From NCBI RefSeq assembly GCF_000702825.1, contig NZ_JNKF01000012.1, positions 186,001 to 250,000 of the forward strand: DNA of 64,000 nt. The letters are read 5' to 3'. The DNA is from Prevotella sp. P6B1. Its GTDB lineage: Bacteria > Bacteroidota > Bacteroidia > Bacteroidales > Bacteroidaceae. Positions 1 to 8,586 of this stretch are shown in pieces. Every line of letters starts with the position of its first letter. The first letter of the stretch is position 1. The position numbers were made by a program, and so were the translations under genes. A model generated the notes under the pieces. That model was not told where the DNA came from, ran no database searches, and worked only from the letters and a program-made list of their open reading frames with translations.

Positions 1-1221
1 AAAGGCAACAACACTTATGTATATCCTTCAGTGACTGGCAGCTGGATCTTCTCTGAGCTGTTGAAGGACAAGCTGAACTGGCTGAGCTTCGGTAAGCTCC
101 GTCTCGGCTTCGCCAAGGTAGGCAACGACACTGATCCTTATCAGCTGTACAACACCTTCTCACAGTACACTAACATCGACGCAACCACACCAGGTTATCG
201 TTTGCCTAACACCATGCAGAACCCTGACCTGAAGCCAGAGTCAACCACCTCGTTCGAGGCTGGTCTGGAGATGAGCTTCTTCAACAACCGCTTAGGATTC
301 GATGTTACCTATTATAGAACCAACACCAAGGACGAGATTCTGCCTCTGTCAGTATCTGGTACAACCGGTTACATCTATAAGTATGTAAACTCTGGTGAGA
401 TTGAGAACAAGGGTTGGGAGTTTGGCGTACACGCTACTCCTGTGAAGACCCACGACTTTGAGTGGAACACCAACCTGACACTGGCCACCAACAAGAACAA
501 GGTAAAGTCGCTGGCTGATGGTGTTGACTATTATCGTATTGCCAGCGCTCCATTCCTGGTAGAGATTGGCGCTATGGTTGGCGAGGAGTATGGTGTTATC
601 ATGGGTACCGACTATGTATATGATGAGAACGGCAACAAGCTCGTTGGTGATGACGGTCTGTATATGGCTACCGACGGCAACCAGGTGATTGGTCATATCT
701 TCCCAGACTTCACTGGTGGTTGGACCAACGCATTCCGTTATAAGAACCTCGACCTGAGCTTCCAGCTCGACTTCTCTAAGGGTGGTCAGTACTTCTCTAC
801 CACTTACCTGTGGGGTATGTACTGCGGTATGTTCGAGGAGACTGCTGCCAACAACGTTCGTGAGACAGGTATCATCACTCAGGGTTACACCACAGACGGC
901 AAACCTAACACACAGGTTGTGGCTGCCCGCGACTACTACGAGAATTTCTACACTGGTCCTGCTGCACAGAGCCTGCTGAAGAGCGACTATATCAAACTGC
1001 GTGAGGTAAGCGTTGGCTATACCTTCAACCTCAAGCCCCAGTGGTTCGTTAAGAGCCTGCGCCTGTCGGCATTCGGTCGTAACCTGGCTGTATGGGGACC
1101 TGATGTAAAGCACTTCGACCCAGAGATGATCGTGACAGGTTCTGGAAACATCCAGGGTGTTGAAGGTGGTGCTACACCAATGGTTTCTACCTATGGATTC
1201 ACTGTCAATATGAAATTCTAA
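1..1221 (+). CDS. SusC/RagA-type TonB-dependent outer-membrane receptor, C-terminal part
   Basis: The frame is open from the first base of the window, so this is the 3' part (about 406 residues) of a gene that begins upstream. The residues form beta-strand/turn alternation typical of the SusC barrel: repeated aromatic-rich strands, DFSKGGQYFS and LREVSVGYTF, and the family's usual ending GFTVNMKF with a terminal Phe. SusC proteins import oligosaccharides or other ligands through the outer membrane using TonB energy. The next gene, 20 bases downstream, is its SusD-type partner, which supports the assignment. The plug domain, signal peptide and any carboxypeptidase-like N-terminal domain lie outside the window, so the substrate cannot be judged from this part. 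Confidence 0.93.
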   Translation, partial: KGNNTYVYPSVTGSWIFSELLKDKLNWLSFGKLRLGFAKVGNDTDPYQLYNTFSQYTNIDATTPGYRLPNTMQNPDLKPESTTSFEAGLEMSFFNNRLGFDVTYYRTNTKDEILPLSVSGTTGYIYKYVNSGEIENKGWEFGVHATPVKTHDFEWNTNLTLATNKNKVKSLADGVDYYRIASAPFLVEIGAMVGEEYGVIMGTDYVYDENGNKLVGDDGLYMATDGNQVIGHIFPDFTGGWTNAFRYKNLDLSFQLDFSKGGQYFSTTYLWGMYCGMFEETAANNVRETGIITQGYTTDGKPNTQVVAARDYYENFYTGPAAQSLLKSDYIKLREVSVGYTFNLKPQWFVKSLRLSAFGRNLAVWGPDVKHFDPEMIVTGSGNIQGVEGGATPMVSTYGFTVNMKF

Positions 1222-1241
1222 AATAAAGGAGGAAACATAAT

Positions 1242-2837
1242 ATGAAGAAATTAATTAAATATACACTGATTGGTTCTCTCTGCTTCGCTACTGTTGCTTG
1301 TACGGATCAGGAGGCAATGAATGTCAACCCTAATGTTGCTTCGAATGTTCCTTCGAACATGATCATGAACGCAGCAGAGAAGTGGACAATGGACAACATC
1401 TACGACAACTGGTTCAGCGGTCGTCAGTGCCTGGTTTACTCACAGCAGTGGAGCCAGCGTAACTACACCGAGGAAGACCGCTACCAGATTCGTGAGTCTG
1501 TCAACAACAGCTACTTCAAGTACATGTATCTGGGCTTGAACAACTTCCAGAAGGTGATCAACATGAACACCGATGCTGCTACCAAGGATGCCAGCTCGGC
1601 CTATGGTGCTAATGCCAACCAGATAGCAGCTGCTATGATCATGAAGGTTTGGTTGGCCGACCTGATGACCGATACATGGGGAAGCATCCCCTACTCTGAG
1701 GCTCTGAAGCTGGAAAGCGATGGTCTGCTCTACGCTAAGTACGACGATCAGAAAGAGCTGTACGCTCAGCTGATGAAAGAAGTAACAGAGGCTGTAGAGA
1801 TGATTGACGAGAGCGAGCCTGCTTTCACCAGCGGCGACGTGATCTACGATGGCGACGCCTCGAAGTGGAAGAAGTTCGGTAACTCACTGAAGTGCCGTCT
1901 CGCCATCCATATGTCAAAGGTTGACAGCAACTGGAAGTCCTACATCCAGCAGGCTCTGGCCAGCGGTGTATTCGAGAGCAACGACGATGCAGCCAAGTTC
2001 CAGTATTCAGCTACAGGTACTGAGTACTGTAAGTTCTACGAGGGTTTCTTTGTTGACCGTCGTAACGACTTCGCCATCAACAAGACACTGGCCGACCTGC
2101 TGAAGGGTCAGACCGACACCCTGAACGTTGAGGCTCGCCCTTCAAAGAAGCATCCTTGGGAAGGTGTTATCGACCCACGTATCCACGTCTATACTGTAGA
2201 TGATGGCAAGTGGAACGGTATGGCAGTGGCTACTCAGACTGGTGTTCAGGCCCGTCTGTTTACACAGGACGGTGTGGCCAGCTGGTATGCTGCTCAGCCT
2301 CCTGTATTGGCTAAGACATACGCAGTGCCCCTGATGACCTATGCAGAGCTGAAGTTCATCATTGGTGAGTACAACGGATTCAGCGCTGACGACTATAAGG
2401 AAGGTGTTGAGGCAAGTATCGCCTACTGGTACGATGTGATGGGCGCTACTCCCGATGAGGATGAGGTGGCCACCTATGTAGCCGCAGCCTGCCAGAACAT
2501 CAATGCCGAGACCTACGCTATCCAGAAGTACATCGACCTGTTCACCAATGGTACAGAGGCTTGGACAGAGATCCGTCGTACGGGTTATCCTGAGCAGATT
2601 GTACGTCCAGGTGAGTACAGTGCAGCCTTAGGCACTACTCTTTACAAGTTTGAGCCTCTGTCGGATGTAAAGGGCGATATTATCAGCCGTGTTAAGTACC
2701 CCACCGACGAGAGCACACTGAACAGCGAGAGCTGGAAGGCAGCTGTAGCCAAGTTGCAGGATGGCACCAACAACTACTATTCAAAGATGTTCTGGGATGT
2801 TCGTACATCAACCTACGATCACCCTGCCAACAAATAA
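1242..2837 (+). CDS. SusD/RagB-like nutrient-binding outer-membrane lipoprotein (SusD-like_2 type)
   Basis: 531 residues. A lipoprotein signal peptide ends in the lipobox around Cys20 (FATVAC), followed by TDQEAMNVNPN, the start seen in the SusD-like_2 branch. The body is helical and TPR-like, with the conserved pattern LADLMTDTWGSIPYSEA around residues 145-160 and WTEIRRTGYP near residue 445. SusD-type proteins sit on the cell surface as a lid over the SusC channel and capture ligand. It lies 20 bases after the SusC gene with an AAGGAG-like ribosome-binding site before the ATG, so the two are one operon. A strong hairpin follows directly. The ligand is not evident; the nearby GH2 enzyme suggests a glycan, but it is convergent and may be unrelated. 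Confidence 0.92.
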   Translation: MKKLIKYTLIGSLCFATVACTDQEAMNVNPNVASNVPSNMIMNAAEKWTMDNIYDNWFSGRQCLVYSQQWSQRNYTEEDRYQIRESVNNSYFKYMYLGLNNFQKVINMNTDAATKDASSAYGANANQIAAAMIMKVWLADLMTDTWGSIPYSEALKLESDGLLYAKYDDQKELYAQLMKEVTEAVEMIDESEPAFTSGDVIYDGDASKWKKFGNSLKCRLAIHMSKVDSNWKSYIQQALASGVFESNDDAAKFQYSATGTEYCKFYEGFFVDRRNDFAINKTLADLLKGQTDTLNVEARPSKKHPWEGVIDPRIHVYTVDDGKWNGMAVATQTGVQARLFTQDGVASWYAAQPPVLAKTYAVPLMTYAELKFIIGEYNGFSADDYKEGVEASIAYWYDVMGATPDEDEVATYVAAACQNINAETYAIQKYIDLFTNGTEAWTEIRRTGYPEQIVRPGEYSAALGTTLYKFEPLSDVKGDIISRVKYPTDESTLNSESWKAAVAKLQDGTNNYYSKMFWDVRTSTYDHPANK

Positions 2838-2861
2838 AGAATAGTTGCAGATAAAACATTT

Positions 2862-2890
2862 AGCAGGCGCTTCATTTCGAAGTGCCTGCT
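2862..2890. terminator. Terminator hairpin shared by convergent susD-like and GH2 genes
   Basis: The arms AGCAGGC and GCCTGCT, extended by CTTC/GAAG around a 5-base loop, form a roughly 12-bp stem, followed by ATTTTTGG on the plus strand. The stop codon of the minus-strand GH2 gene (2872-2874) lies inside the hairpin, so the last codons of that gene form part of the stem. Confidence 0.75.
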
Positions 2891-5748
2891 ATTTTTGGTT
2901 TCAACTCGTCGGGACTCTCGCGGGTAAACATATCTACCTTAGGAGCCTGACGGGTATAGAGATGGGTAATCACATCGGGCGAAAGGTTGAGCGATGGTCG
3001 GAAGTCGGCACTCTGCATATAACGCAGGACAGCCTGACGCATCTGACGGGCTACCAGGCGATGCTCAAGATCGGAAGAAAGATCCATCGTGGTCATCAGC
3101 AGTCGTCCCTTCAGCACACGGGCTTCGATCAGCATACCAAGTTTACGCGAGACATGCCACGTATCAATCGGCTGGATGGGCGACTGGTAGTCGAGCGGAA
3201 ACTCACTGAGGTTCATCACCTGCGCCTTGTTCAGCAGTTCCCACCAGTTCAGGTTTCCCCAGTCGTCCGTAGGAAACCCATAGCGGAACAAAGGATGCTC
3301 CTTATCGATATAGGCACCTGTGGTGTGTGGCGGACGCATCTTAAACCACGACGTGTTCCAGAACACTGGCAGATAGTGCTGCACCACATCGCTACCAAAC
3401 CTGATACGACCAGCAGCTGTGAGCAATACTGTACCACCTCGCTGCAGTTCGGCCAAAGCACGAGCGTCGAGTGTATCGGCTATCAGTACCTTGTCAGAAG
3501 CCGGCATCGCCACAGAATCAGGATAGACCCAGAACTCCCAATGGTTACGCACGGCATTGCTACCCACACTCACTGCGAGTGTCAGTTTCTGTGGCGCCGT
3601 GACAGAATCGAGCGGGAACACAATCTCACCTACCTGCGTATGCTTAGCCAGAGGGATATCGCCAGAAGCCAGTAAACCGCCAGCCAGCACCTTTCCAGAA
3701 TCGGTATAGATATAATAGCTGGTACGTACGTTACGCAGATGACCATACATGGCATTATAGACCTCGACTGGCACACGAAGGGTGTCGCTGTTAGCAAAGA
3801 CAAACTTACGGAAGCGGGCCAGAGGCACGATGGGACGACAGAACTCTAAGAACTCGCGGGCATTGGTATAGCCCTTCTCACCCCAATGCACATTGAGCAC
3901 ACCTTCAAGGGCAGTACCCTGACCGCTATAGTCGTTGAGCCCCAGGAGCTGGAAACCTGCATAATCGGTAGTACGCAGATTGCGTTCTATCTCGTATTTA
4001 TAGCACAGAGTCTGTAATCGACCGCTGGCCGTCAGGAACTTCTCGCTCATAGAGGCCATACCATGATCGGCCAGCAAATCGCGGAACAGCTCAAAGTTAC
4101 GCGCCTTATACACACCTACATACTGCGGTATCTCCTTGAAATCAGGGAAAGCACACCACTGTCCTTGCTCATGGGCAATGATGGGCGAGTTGTTATCAAC
4201 GGTATCGCGATAGTTGCGCGGACGGAGTATCTGGTCATCATAGTCGTCATCAGAACTGGGCGCATGCTTATCCCACGCCAAGCCACGGGCTCCTCCTTTG
4301 ACATGATAGTCGGAGCCAGCATCCCAAGCCCATCCGCCACCAACCGAGGCACCGCAATAGATACGATAGGGGTCGTAGGCCTTCATCTTCTTCACCCAGT
4401 CGGCACAGTACTCCACCCAATTGCCTGCTGGTTCGTTGCCAGCTGCCATCATGATAAACGAGGGATGATGACCATAGGTATCTACAATACGTTTCGACTC
4501 CTGCAACAGATAGTCGTCGATAGGCTGCCCCTGCCCTAACTTCACCCCATGGTTTGGCCACGAGGGTCCCTCAGGTTGCAGATAGACACCTAACTTATCA
4601 GCCGCACAGAAAGCGGCATCGGGCGGACAATAGGAATGGAAACGCACATGATTCAAGCCATATTCTTTGATCTTGCGGAAGATTCGTTCCCACGAAGCCT
4701 CGTCGGTAGGTGGGAAGCCTGTTTCGGGGAAACAGCAGTTCTCCACAGTTCCACGTAGGAAAATGGGATGGCGGTTCAGAAATATCTGACGCTCCACTAC
4801 CCCCACCTCACGCATACCGAAGGTGGTCTCATAATAATCGTCGCCAGCACTGACAGCCAAGCGATAACAGTTGGGGTGGAACTCATCCCACAGCCAGTTA
4901 CCATCAATCACCGGCACCTCAAGTTTCATGTGGTTCGACCAGATATCATAGTTGGCCACATAGATTTTTGCCGTATCACAATTCTCACGTTGTATCATCA
5001 CCTGCATGCCATAAAAACCAAAATCGGGCGATTGTCCACGAAGTTCAATCTCGAGCCCCACTGAGTTAACAAAGGGATGCGGATGGATCTTTACCTTATC
5101 AATATAGAGCTTACGAGGTTGGGCACGAAGTTCCATGCGTCCGATGATACCGTTCCAGTTACCCTGCGTCTGATCGGAAACACTATGCGAGTCCTGTCCC
5201 ACGCACACATGATCGATACCATTATACACCTTCACCTCGATGGTATTACGTTGCCCAGGCAATACATAGTTGGTTACATCATAGACATGAGGAGTTGACA
5301 ACGACATGTCGTGGCCTACCTCAGTGCCATTCACCAACACAGTCGTCTCGATATGCGGACGTTCGAGGAAGAGCGTGACACGACGTTTCTCCCACGACTG
5401 AGGCACATACACACTACGACGATACCAGGCACTGCCTACATAATGACGATCGGGTGTCAGGAAGAAAGGGAACTTCAGGTTACCTTCCTGACGATACTTC
5501 TGTAAATAGGGATTGAAATAATAGCTCGAATCATACAACGAGCCCGTCCAACGGGTAGTTAACGACACTGGGTCGCCTTTACCATTAGTAAGCATAGAAC
5601 CTGGCAGAATCACCTGATCAGTATAACGAGGTGTCTCGCCAACACAGAAATCCCAAGCGCCAGAGAGATTGACAACCTCCTGGGCCACGATGGATAGCGG
5701 AGAAAGAGATGCTATCACAAAGGCTATGGTAAACAGTATTCGTTTCAT
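2872..5748 (-). CDS. Glycoside hydrolase family 2 protein (beta-galactosidase/glucuronidase-like), secreted
   Basis: 958 residues from the ATG at 5748. The open frame extends 45 codons further upstream, but that stretch runs back into the tRNA gene and is not coding. A signal peptide (MKRILFTIAFVIASLSPLS) precedes a jelly-roll sugar-binding domain, an immunoglobulin-like domain and a TIM barrel. The barrel carries the acid/base motif GNEP (Glu about 439) and a candidate nucleophile in IIAHEQGQW (Glu about 527), followed by a long C-terminal extension. Family members cleave beta-galactosides, beta-glucuronides, beta-mannosides or related linkages; sequence alone does not settle which. It is convergent with the SusC/SusD pair and may act on the same glycan. 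The promoter lies so close that the transcript may be nearly leaderless. Confidence 0.88.
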   Translation of the reverse strand: MKRILFTIAFVIASLSPLSIVAQEVVNLSGAWDFCVGETPRYTDQVILPGSMLTNGKGDPVSLTTRWTGSLYDSSYYFNPYLQKYRQEGNLKFPFFLTPDRHYVGSAWYRRSVYVPQSWEKRRVTLFLERPHIETTVLVNGTEVGHDMSLSTPHVYDVTNYVLPGQRNTIEVKVYNGIDHVCVGQDSHSVSDQTQGNWNGIIGRMELRAQPRKLYIDKVKIHPHPFVNSVGLEIELRGQSPDFGFYGMQVMIQRENCDTAKIYVANYDIWSNHMKLEVPVIDGNWLWDEFHPNCYRLAVSAGDDYYETTFGMREVGVVERQIFLNRHPIFLRGTVENCCFPETGFPPTDEASWERIFRKIKEYGLNHVRFHSYCPPDAAFCAADKLGVYLQPEGPSWPNHGVKLGQGQPIDDYLLQESKRIVDTYGHHPSFIMMAAGNEPAGNWVEYCADWVKKMKAYDPYRIYCGASVGGGWAWDAGSDYHVKGGARGLAWDKHAPSSDDDYDDQILRPRNYRDTVDNNSPIIAHEQGQWCAFPDFKEIPQYVGVYKARNFELFRDLLADHGMASMSEKFLTASGRLQTLCYKYEIERNLRTTDYAGFQLLGLNDYSGQGTALEGVLNVHWGEKGYTNAREFLEFCRPIVPLARFRKFVFANSDTLRVPVEVYNAMYGHLRNVRTSYYIYTDSGKVLAGGLLASGDIPLAKHTQVGEIVFPLDSVTAPQKLTLAVSVGSNAVRNHWEFWVYPDSVAMPASDKVLIADTLDARALAELQRGGTVLLTAAGRIRFGSDVVQHYLPVFWNTSWFKMRPPHTTGAYIDKEHPLFRYGFPTDDWGNLNWWELLNKAQVMNLSEFPLDYQSPIQPIDTWHVSRKLGMLIEARVLKGRLLMTTMDLSSDLEHRLVARQMRQAVLRYMQSADFRPSLNLSPDVITHLYTRQAPKVDMFTRESPDELKPKIAGTSK

Positions 5749-5753
5749 GGCTG

Positions 5754-5784
5754 CAAAAATAATGTTTTTTTCCTGACCAGCAAA
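5754..5784 (-). promoter_or_regulatory. Bacteroidota-type promoter of the GH2 gene
   Basis: On the minus strand, TTTG (5784-5781) is followed after exactly 19 bases by TATTTTTG (5761-5754), matching the -33/-7 consensus. The ATG of the GH2 gene begins only 5 bases after the -7 box, leaving little or no 5' leader. Confidence 0.7.
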
Positions 5785-5794
5785 ACAAAACAAA

Positions 5795-5827
5795 GAAAAA
5801 AGGCAGTTAGAAATGAATCTAACTGCC
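5795..5827 (-). terminator. Rho-independent terminator of tRNA-Met
   Basis: Perfect 10-bp arms GGCAGTTAGA and TCTAACTGCC (5802-5827) around a 6-base loop, followed on the minus strand by a run of six T. It lies just after the tRNA and before the GH2 promoter. Confidence 0.85.
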
Positions 5828-5834
5828 TCTCTTT

Positions 5835-5911
5835 TGGTAGCGGGACCCAGGATTGAACTGGGGACCTCATGATTATGAATCATGCGCTCTAACCAGCTGA
5901 GCTATCCCGCC
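5835..5911 (-). tRNA. tRNA-Met (anticodon CAT), elongator type
   Basis: 77 bases including an encoded CCA (5837-5835). A full cloverleaf can be drawn: 7-bp acceptor stem, D arm with AGCTGGTTA loop, anticodon stem CATGA/TCATG with loop TTCATAA (anticodon CAT), and T arm CCCAG/CTGGG with loop TTCAATC. The initiator is unlikely because the anticodon stem lacks the three G:C pairs typical of it. The first acceptor pair is G:U (G1, U72). A lysidine-type tRNA-Ile with the same anticodon cannot be fully excluded, so Met is the preferred but not proven identity. Confidence 0.88.
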
Positions 5912-5978
5912 ATTTGCTGTTTTGCGGGTGCAAAGGTAGTACTTTTTTTGGAACTACCAAAATTTTTCGGCAAAAAGT

Positions 5979-6008
5979 TTTGTTTTTCGAAGATTTTTTG
6001 TAATTTTG
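5979..6008 (+). promoter_or_regulatory. Bacteroidota-type promoter of the START-like gene
   Basis: TTTG (5979-5982), then 18 bases, then TAATTTTG (6001-6008). The gene starts 45 bases downstream at 6054. Confidence 0.65.
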
Positions 6009-6053
6009 CCGCATAAAACAATACTAGAATCAGTAATTCTAACCCAAAAACAT

Positions 6054-6449
6054 ATGGGAAAGCAGAAAATAGACATAGAATATCCATTGGCCATCAAGTC
6101 GCCAGCATTAATATGGGAACAGATAGGTAGCGCTCACGGACTGGAGCGTTGGTTTGCAGACCACGTCACCGAAGAAGACGGGATTTTCACTTTTACCTGG
6201 GGAGAACCATGGACAGAACAAGACGTGAGAGTGGCACACGTCGTCGAAGCCCAGAAATTTGACCACATCCGTCTGAAATGGGACGAGGAAGACGATGATA
6301 CCTACTTTGAGATGCGAATAGCACAAAGCGACCTGACCCACCAACTGAACCTGCTCATCACAGACTTTGCCGATGACGACGATATAGACGGTCTCAAGAT
6401 TCTGTGGGAGAGCATGCTTGACCGACTGCACAGAGCAAGTGGACTATAA
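6054..6449 (+). CDS. START-like / SRPBCC domain protein
   Basis: 131 residues from the ATG at 6054, which fits the family start (MGKQKIDIEYPL) better than a non-ATG start 48 bases earlier that would overlap the promoter. The sequence has the helix-grip pattern of small Bacteroidota START-like proteins: SPALIWEQIGSAHGLERWFADHV at the N-terminus with Trp-rich strands FTFTWGEPW and a C-terminal amphipathic helix ILWESMLDRLHRA. Such proteins bind hydrophobic ligands in a cavity, but no ligand or pathway is known to me for this subgroup. It is a single gene with its own promoter; an iteron palindrome lies directly downstream. Confidence 0.8.
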   Translation: MGKQKIDIEYPLAIKSPALIWEQIGSAHGLERWFADHVTEEDGIFTFTWGEPWTEQDVRVAHVVEAQKFDHIRLKWDEEDDDTYFEMRIAQSDLTHQLNLLITDFADDDDIDGLKILWESMLDRLHRASGL

Positions 6450-6451
6450 TG

Positions 6452-6526
6452 AGTGAATAGTGATTAGTGAATAGTGAAAAAAACACAAGGGGAAACAACT
6501 TTTCACTATTGACTATTCACTATTCA
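6452..6526. repeat. Large palindrome made of 7-bp AGTGAAT iterons
   Basis: The left arm (6452-6480) is four 7-bp tandem units of the type AGTGAAT. The right arm (6500-6526) is the inverse, TTCACTAT-type units. The 26-base arms 6455-6480 and 6500-6525 pair with two mismatches around a 19-base loop (6481-6499). A T-run follows, so it could terminate the START-like transcript, but the iteron structure and size are unusual for a plain terminator. Confidence 0.75.
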
Positions 6527-6538
6527 CTATTTTTTTTG

Positions 6539-6546
6539 TAATTTTG
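6539..6546 (+). promoter_or_regulatory. -7 box of the LptF/LptG-family gene
   Basis: TAATTTTG 23 bases before the ATG at 6570. No convincing -33 TTTG is seen; the upstream region is the right arm of the iteron palindrome. Confidence 0.5.
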
Positions 6547-6569
6547 CAGCCAAAATTGCAAAATAGCAA

Positions 6570-8558
6570 ATGTTTCGAATCAAGAAACTGGACATATTCA
6601 TCGCTAAACAGTTCGGAATGCTGTTTGTAGGAACCTTCTTCATCTGCCAATTTGTGCTGATGATGCAGTTCCTATGGCGTTATGTTGACGAACTGATTGG
6701 TAAAGGACTTTCACTGGAGGTGATGGCCCAGTTCTTCTGGTACATGGGCCTGATGCTGATGCCACAGGCCTTCCCTCTGGCCATCCTGCTTTCATCGCTG
6801 ATTGCCTTTGGTAACTTAGGCGAGAGTTCTGAGCTGACCGCCATCAAGGCGGCTGGCATCTCACTGATGCAGGCTTTCCGTTCGCTTATCATCATATCGG
6901 TACTGATGGCTGGCGTTTCATTCTACTTCCAGAACGTGGTTGGTCCACAGGCTAACCAGGACTTCTACCGTCTGCTGTTGGGTATGAAACAGAAAAGCCC
7001 CGAGGTTGAGATTCCTGAGGGCATGTTCTACGACGGTCTGCCTAACACGAACATCTACGTACAGAAGAAAGACCTGAACACAGGTATGCTATACGGTATC
7101 ATGATCTACCGTATGACTGGCAGCTACGAGGATCAGGCCATCATCCTGGCCGACTCGGGTATGATGCAGAGCACTGCAGAGAAGAAACACTTGTTGCTTA
7201 CATTATATAATGGTGTATGGAACGAGAATATGCGTTCGCAGGATCTGGCAGGGACTGCCGACGTACCCTATCGCCGCGAGACATTCGTCACCAAACGCAT
7301 CGTCCTCGACTTTGACGGTGGCTTCAGTATGGCCGATGTCAACGATATCGCAGGCGACGCGAGAGCGAAGAGTTTAGGAAAGATCCTGCACGACAAGGAC
7401 TCACTGCAGGAGTTTAATGACAGTGTAGGTCGTGCCTACTACAAGGAGGGAACCAGTTTCTTCTTCAGAAAGGCCAGCGTATCGGCAAGCGACTCAACAA
7501 AGATAGCCCAGCAACTGGCAGGAGGCCACACCACCCTCGACTCGCTATTCAACAAATTGAACGACAACCAGAAGCAAGCGGCTATGCGTGTAGCGGTCAA
7601 CAACGCCCAATCGTGTGCTACCGACCTGGAGATGAAGGGCACCTATGCCAAAAATCTGCATCGTTATTTCCGTACACACCAGATTCAGGCCATCCTTAAA
7701 TTCACACTGGCCCTGACCTGTATTATCTTCTTCTTTATCGGAGCGCCCCTTGGTGCCATCATCCGTAAAGGAGGACTGGGTGTACCTGTCATCATATCCG
7801 TACTGGTATTTATTGTGTACTACATTCTGGACAGTACAGGTCAGAAGATGGCACGCGACGACCAATGGACCGTATGGTATGGCATGACGATATCAACCGT
7901 TGTCCTGGCACCTATCGCTGCCTTCTTTACCTATAAGGCAAACAACGACTCGGTGGTATTCAACATCGACATGTACAAGCAGGTATTCATGCGTATATTC
8001 GGTCTGAGAACACACCGCCACATCTATCGCAAGGAGGTGATCATCGAGGATCCTATCTATGCACTCGACTCGTACTATCTGCTGCAGATCAGTCAGGAAA
8101 TCAAACAATATAGCGAGGAGCACAAGCTGTTGCATCTGCCTAACCCCATCCACGTGTTCTTCCACCCTGGTGACGACCAGAAGATCCAGAAGATTGTAGA
8201 ACAGCTGGAAGAAGTCATCGACGATCTGGCCAATACCAAGGATGCACAGATACTGGGTTACCTGAACCACTACCCCATCGTGGCTACCCATGCGCACACC
8301 CGTCCGTTCCGCCAGAAGTGGCTGAACATCATCACAGGTTTGATTCTGCCACTTGGTGCGTTCTTCTATCTGAGAATGTGCCGGTTCCGTCTGCGTCTGC
8401 GCAAAGACCTGAACCGCATTCTGGAGACCAACGAGAGAATACTGGAACGTGCGGCCAAATTCGCACCACCAACACCTAAGTCGTTCGAAGATTTAGAGAA
8501 GATGCCATTCGTATATGAACTGGCACGCGACAAGGAGTCAAAAAAGCATAAGGATTAA
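6570..8558 (+). CDS. LptF/LptG-family permease (YjgP/YjgQ), lipopolysaccharide export
   Basis: 662 residues. The N-terminus IAKQFGMLFVGTFFICQFVLMMQFLWRYVD and two further membrane segments (about 60-82 and 98-120) are followed by a periplasmic domain (about 125-370) and then three membrane segments (about 375-455), as in LptF/LptG, the inner-membrane permeases that pull LPS from the membrane for the Lpt bridge. The protein is much longer than the roughly 360-residue enterobacterial forms: about 200 extra residues follow, including another hydrophobic segment near 590-605 (IITGLILPLGAFFYL) and a basic tail. It lies 28 bases before ribBA, probably in one transcript. Whether it is LptF or LptG is not clear. 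Confidence 0.88.
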   Translation: MFRIKKLDIFIAKQFGMLFVGTFFICQFVLMMQFLWRYVDELIGKGLSLEVMAQFFWYMGLMLMPQAFPLAILLSSLIAFGNLGESSELTAIKAAGISLMQAFRSLIIISVLMAGVSFYFQNVVGPQANQDFYRLLLGMKQKSPEVEIPEGMFYDGLPNTNIYVQKKDLNTGMLYGIMIYRMTGSYEDQAIILADSGMMQSTAEKKHLLLTLYNGVWNENMRSQDLAGTADVPYRRETFVTKRIVLDFDGGFSMADVNDIAGDARAKSLGKILHDKDSLQEFNDSVGRAYYKEGTSFFFRKASVSASDSTKIAQQLAGGHTTLDSLFNKLNDNQKQAAMRVAVNNAQSCATDLEMKGTYAKNLHRYFRTHQIQAILKFTLALTCIIFFFIGAPLGAIIRKGGLGVPVIISVLVFIVYYILDSTGQKMARDDQWTVWYGMTISTVVLAPIAAFFTYKANNDSVVFNIDMYKQVFMRIFGLRTHRHIYRKEVIIEDPIYALDSYYLLQISQEIKQYSEEHKLLHLPNPIHVFFHPGDDQKIQKIVEQLEEVIDDLANTKDAQILGYLNHYPIVATHAHTRPFRQKWLNIITGLILPLGAFFYLRMCRFRLRLRKDLNRILETNERILERAAKFAPPTPKSFEDLEKMPFVYELARDKESKKHKD

Positions 8559-8586
8559 CTACTATATATAAATAAGGTGTAATAAA

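Noticed and set aside
349..1113. 254-residue open frame on the minus strand
   Set aside because: It lies within the SusC gene and shows no protein-like features; codon shadow of the real gene.
2845..3675. 276-residue open frame on the plus strand
   Set aside because: It is antisense to the GH2 gene, has no ribosome-binding site or family motif, and overlaps the terminator hairpin; it is a shadow frame.
5704..5883. Longer N-terminus of the GH2 protein starting at 5883
   Set aside because: The extra 45 codons run back through the promoter, the terminator and into the tRNA gene; the signal peptide begins at 5748.
8559..8586. FMN riboswitch ahead of ribBA
   Set aside because: The gap to the upstream gene is only 28 bases, too small for the aptamer, and no conserved elements are seen.
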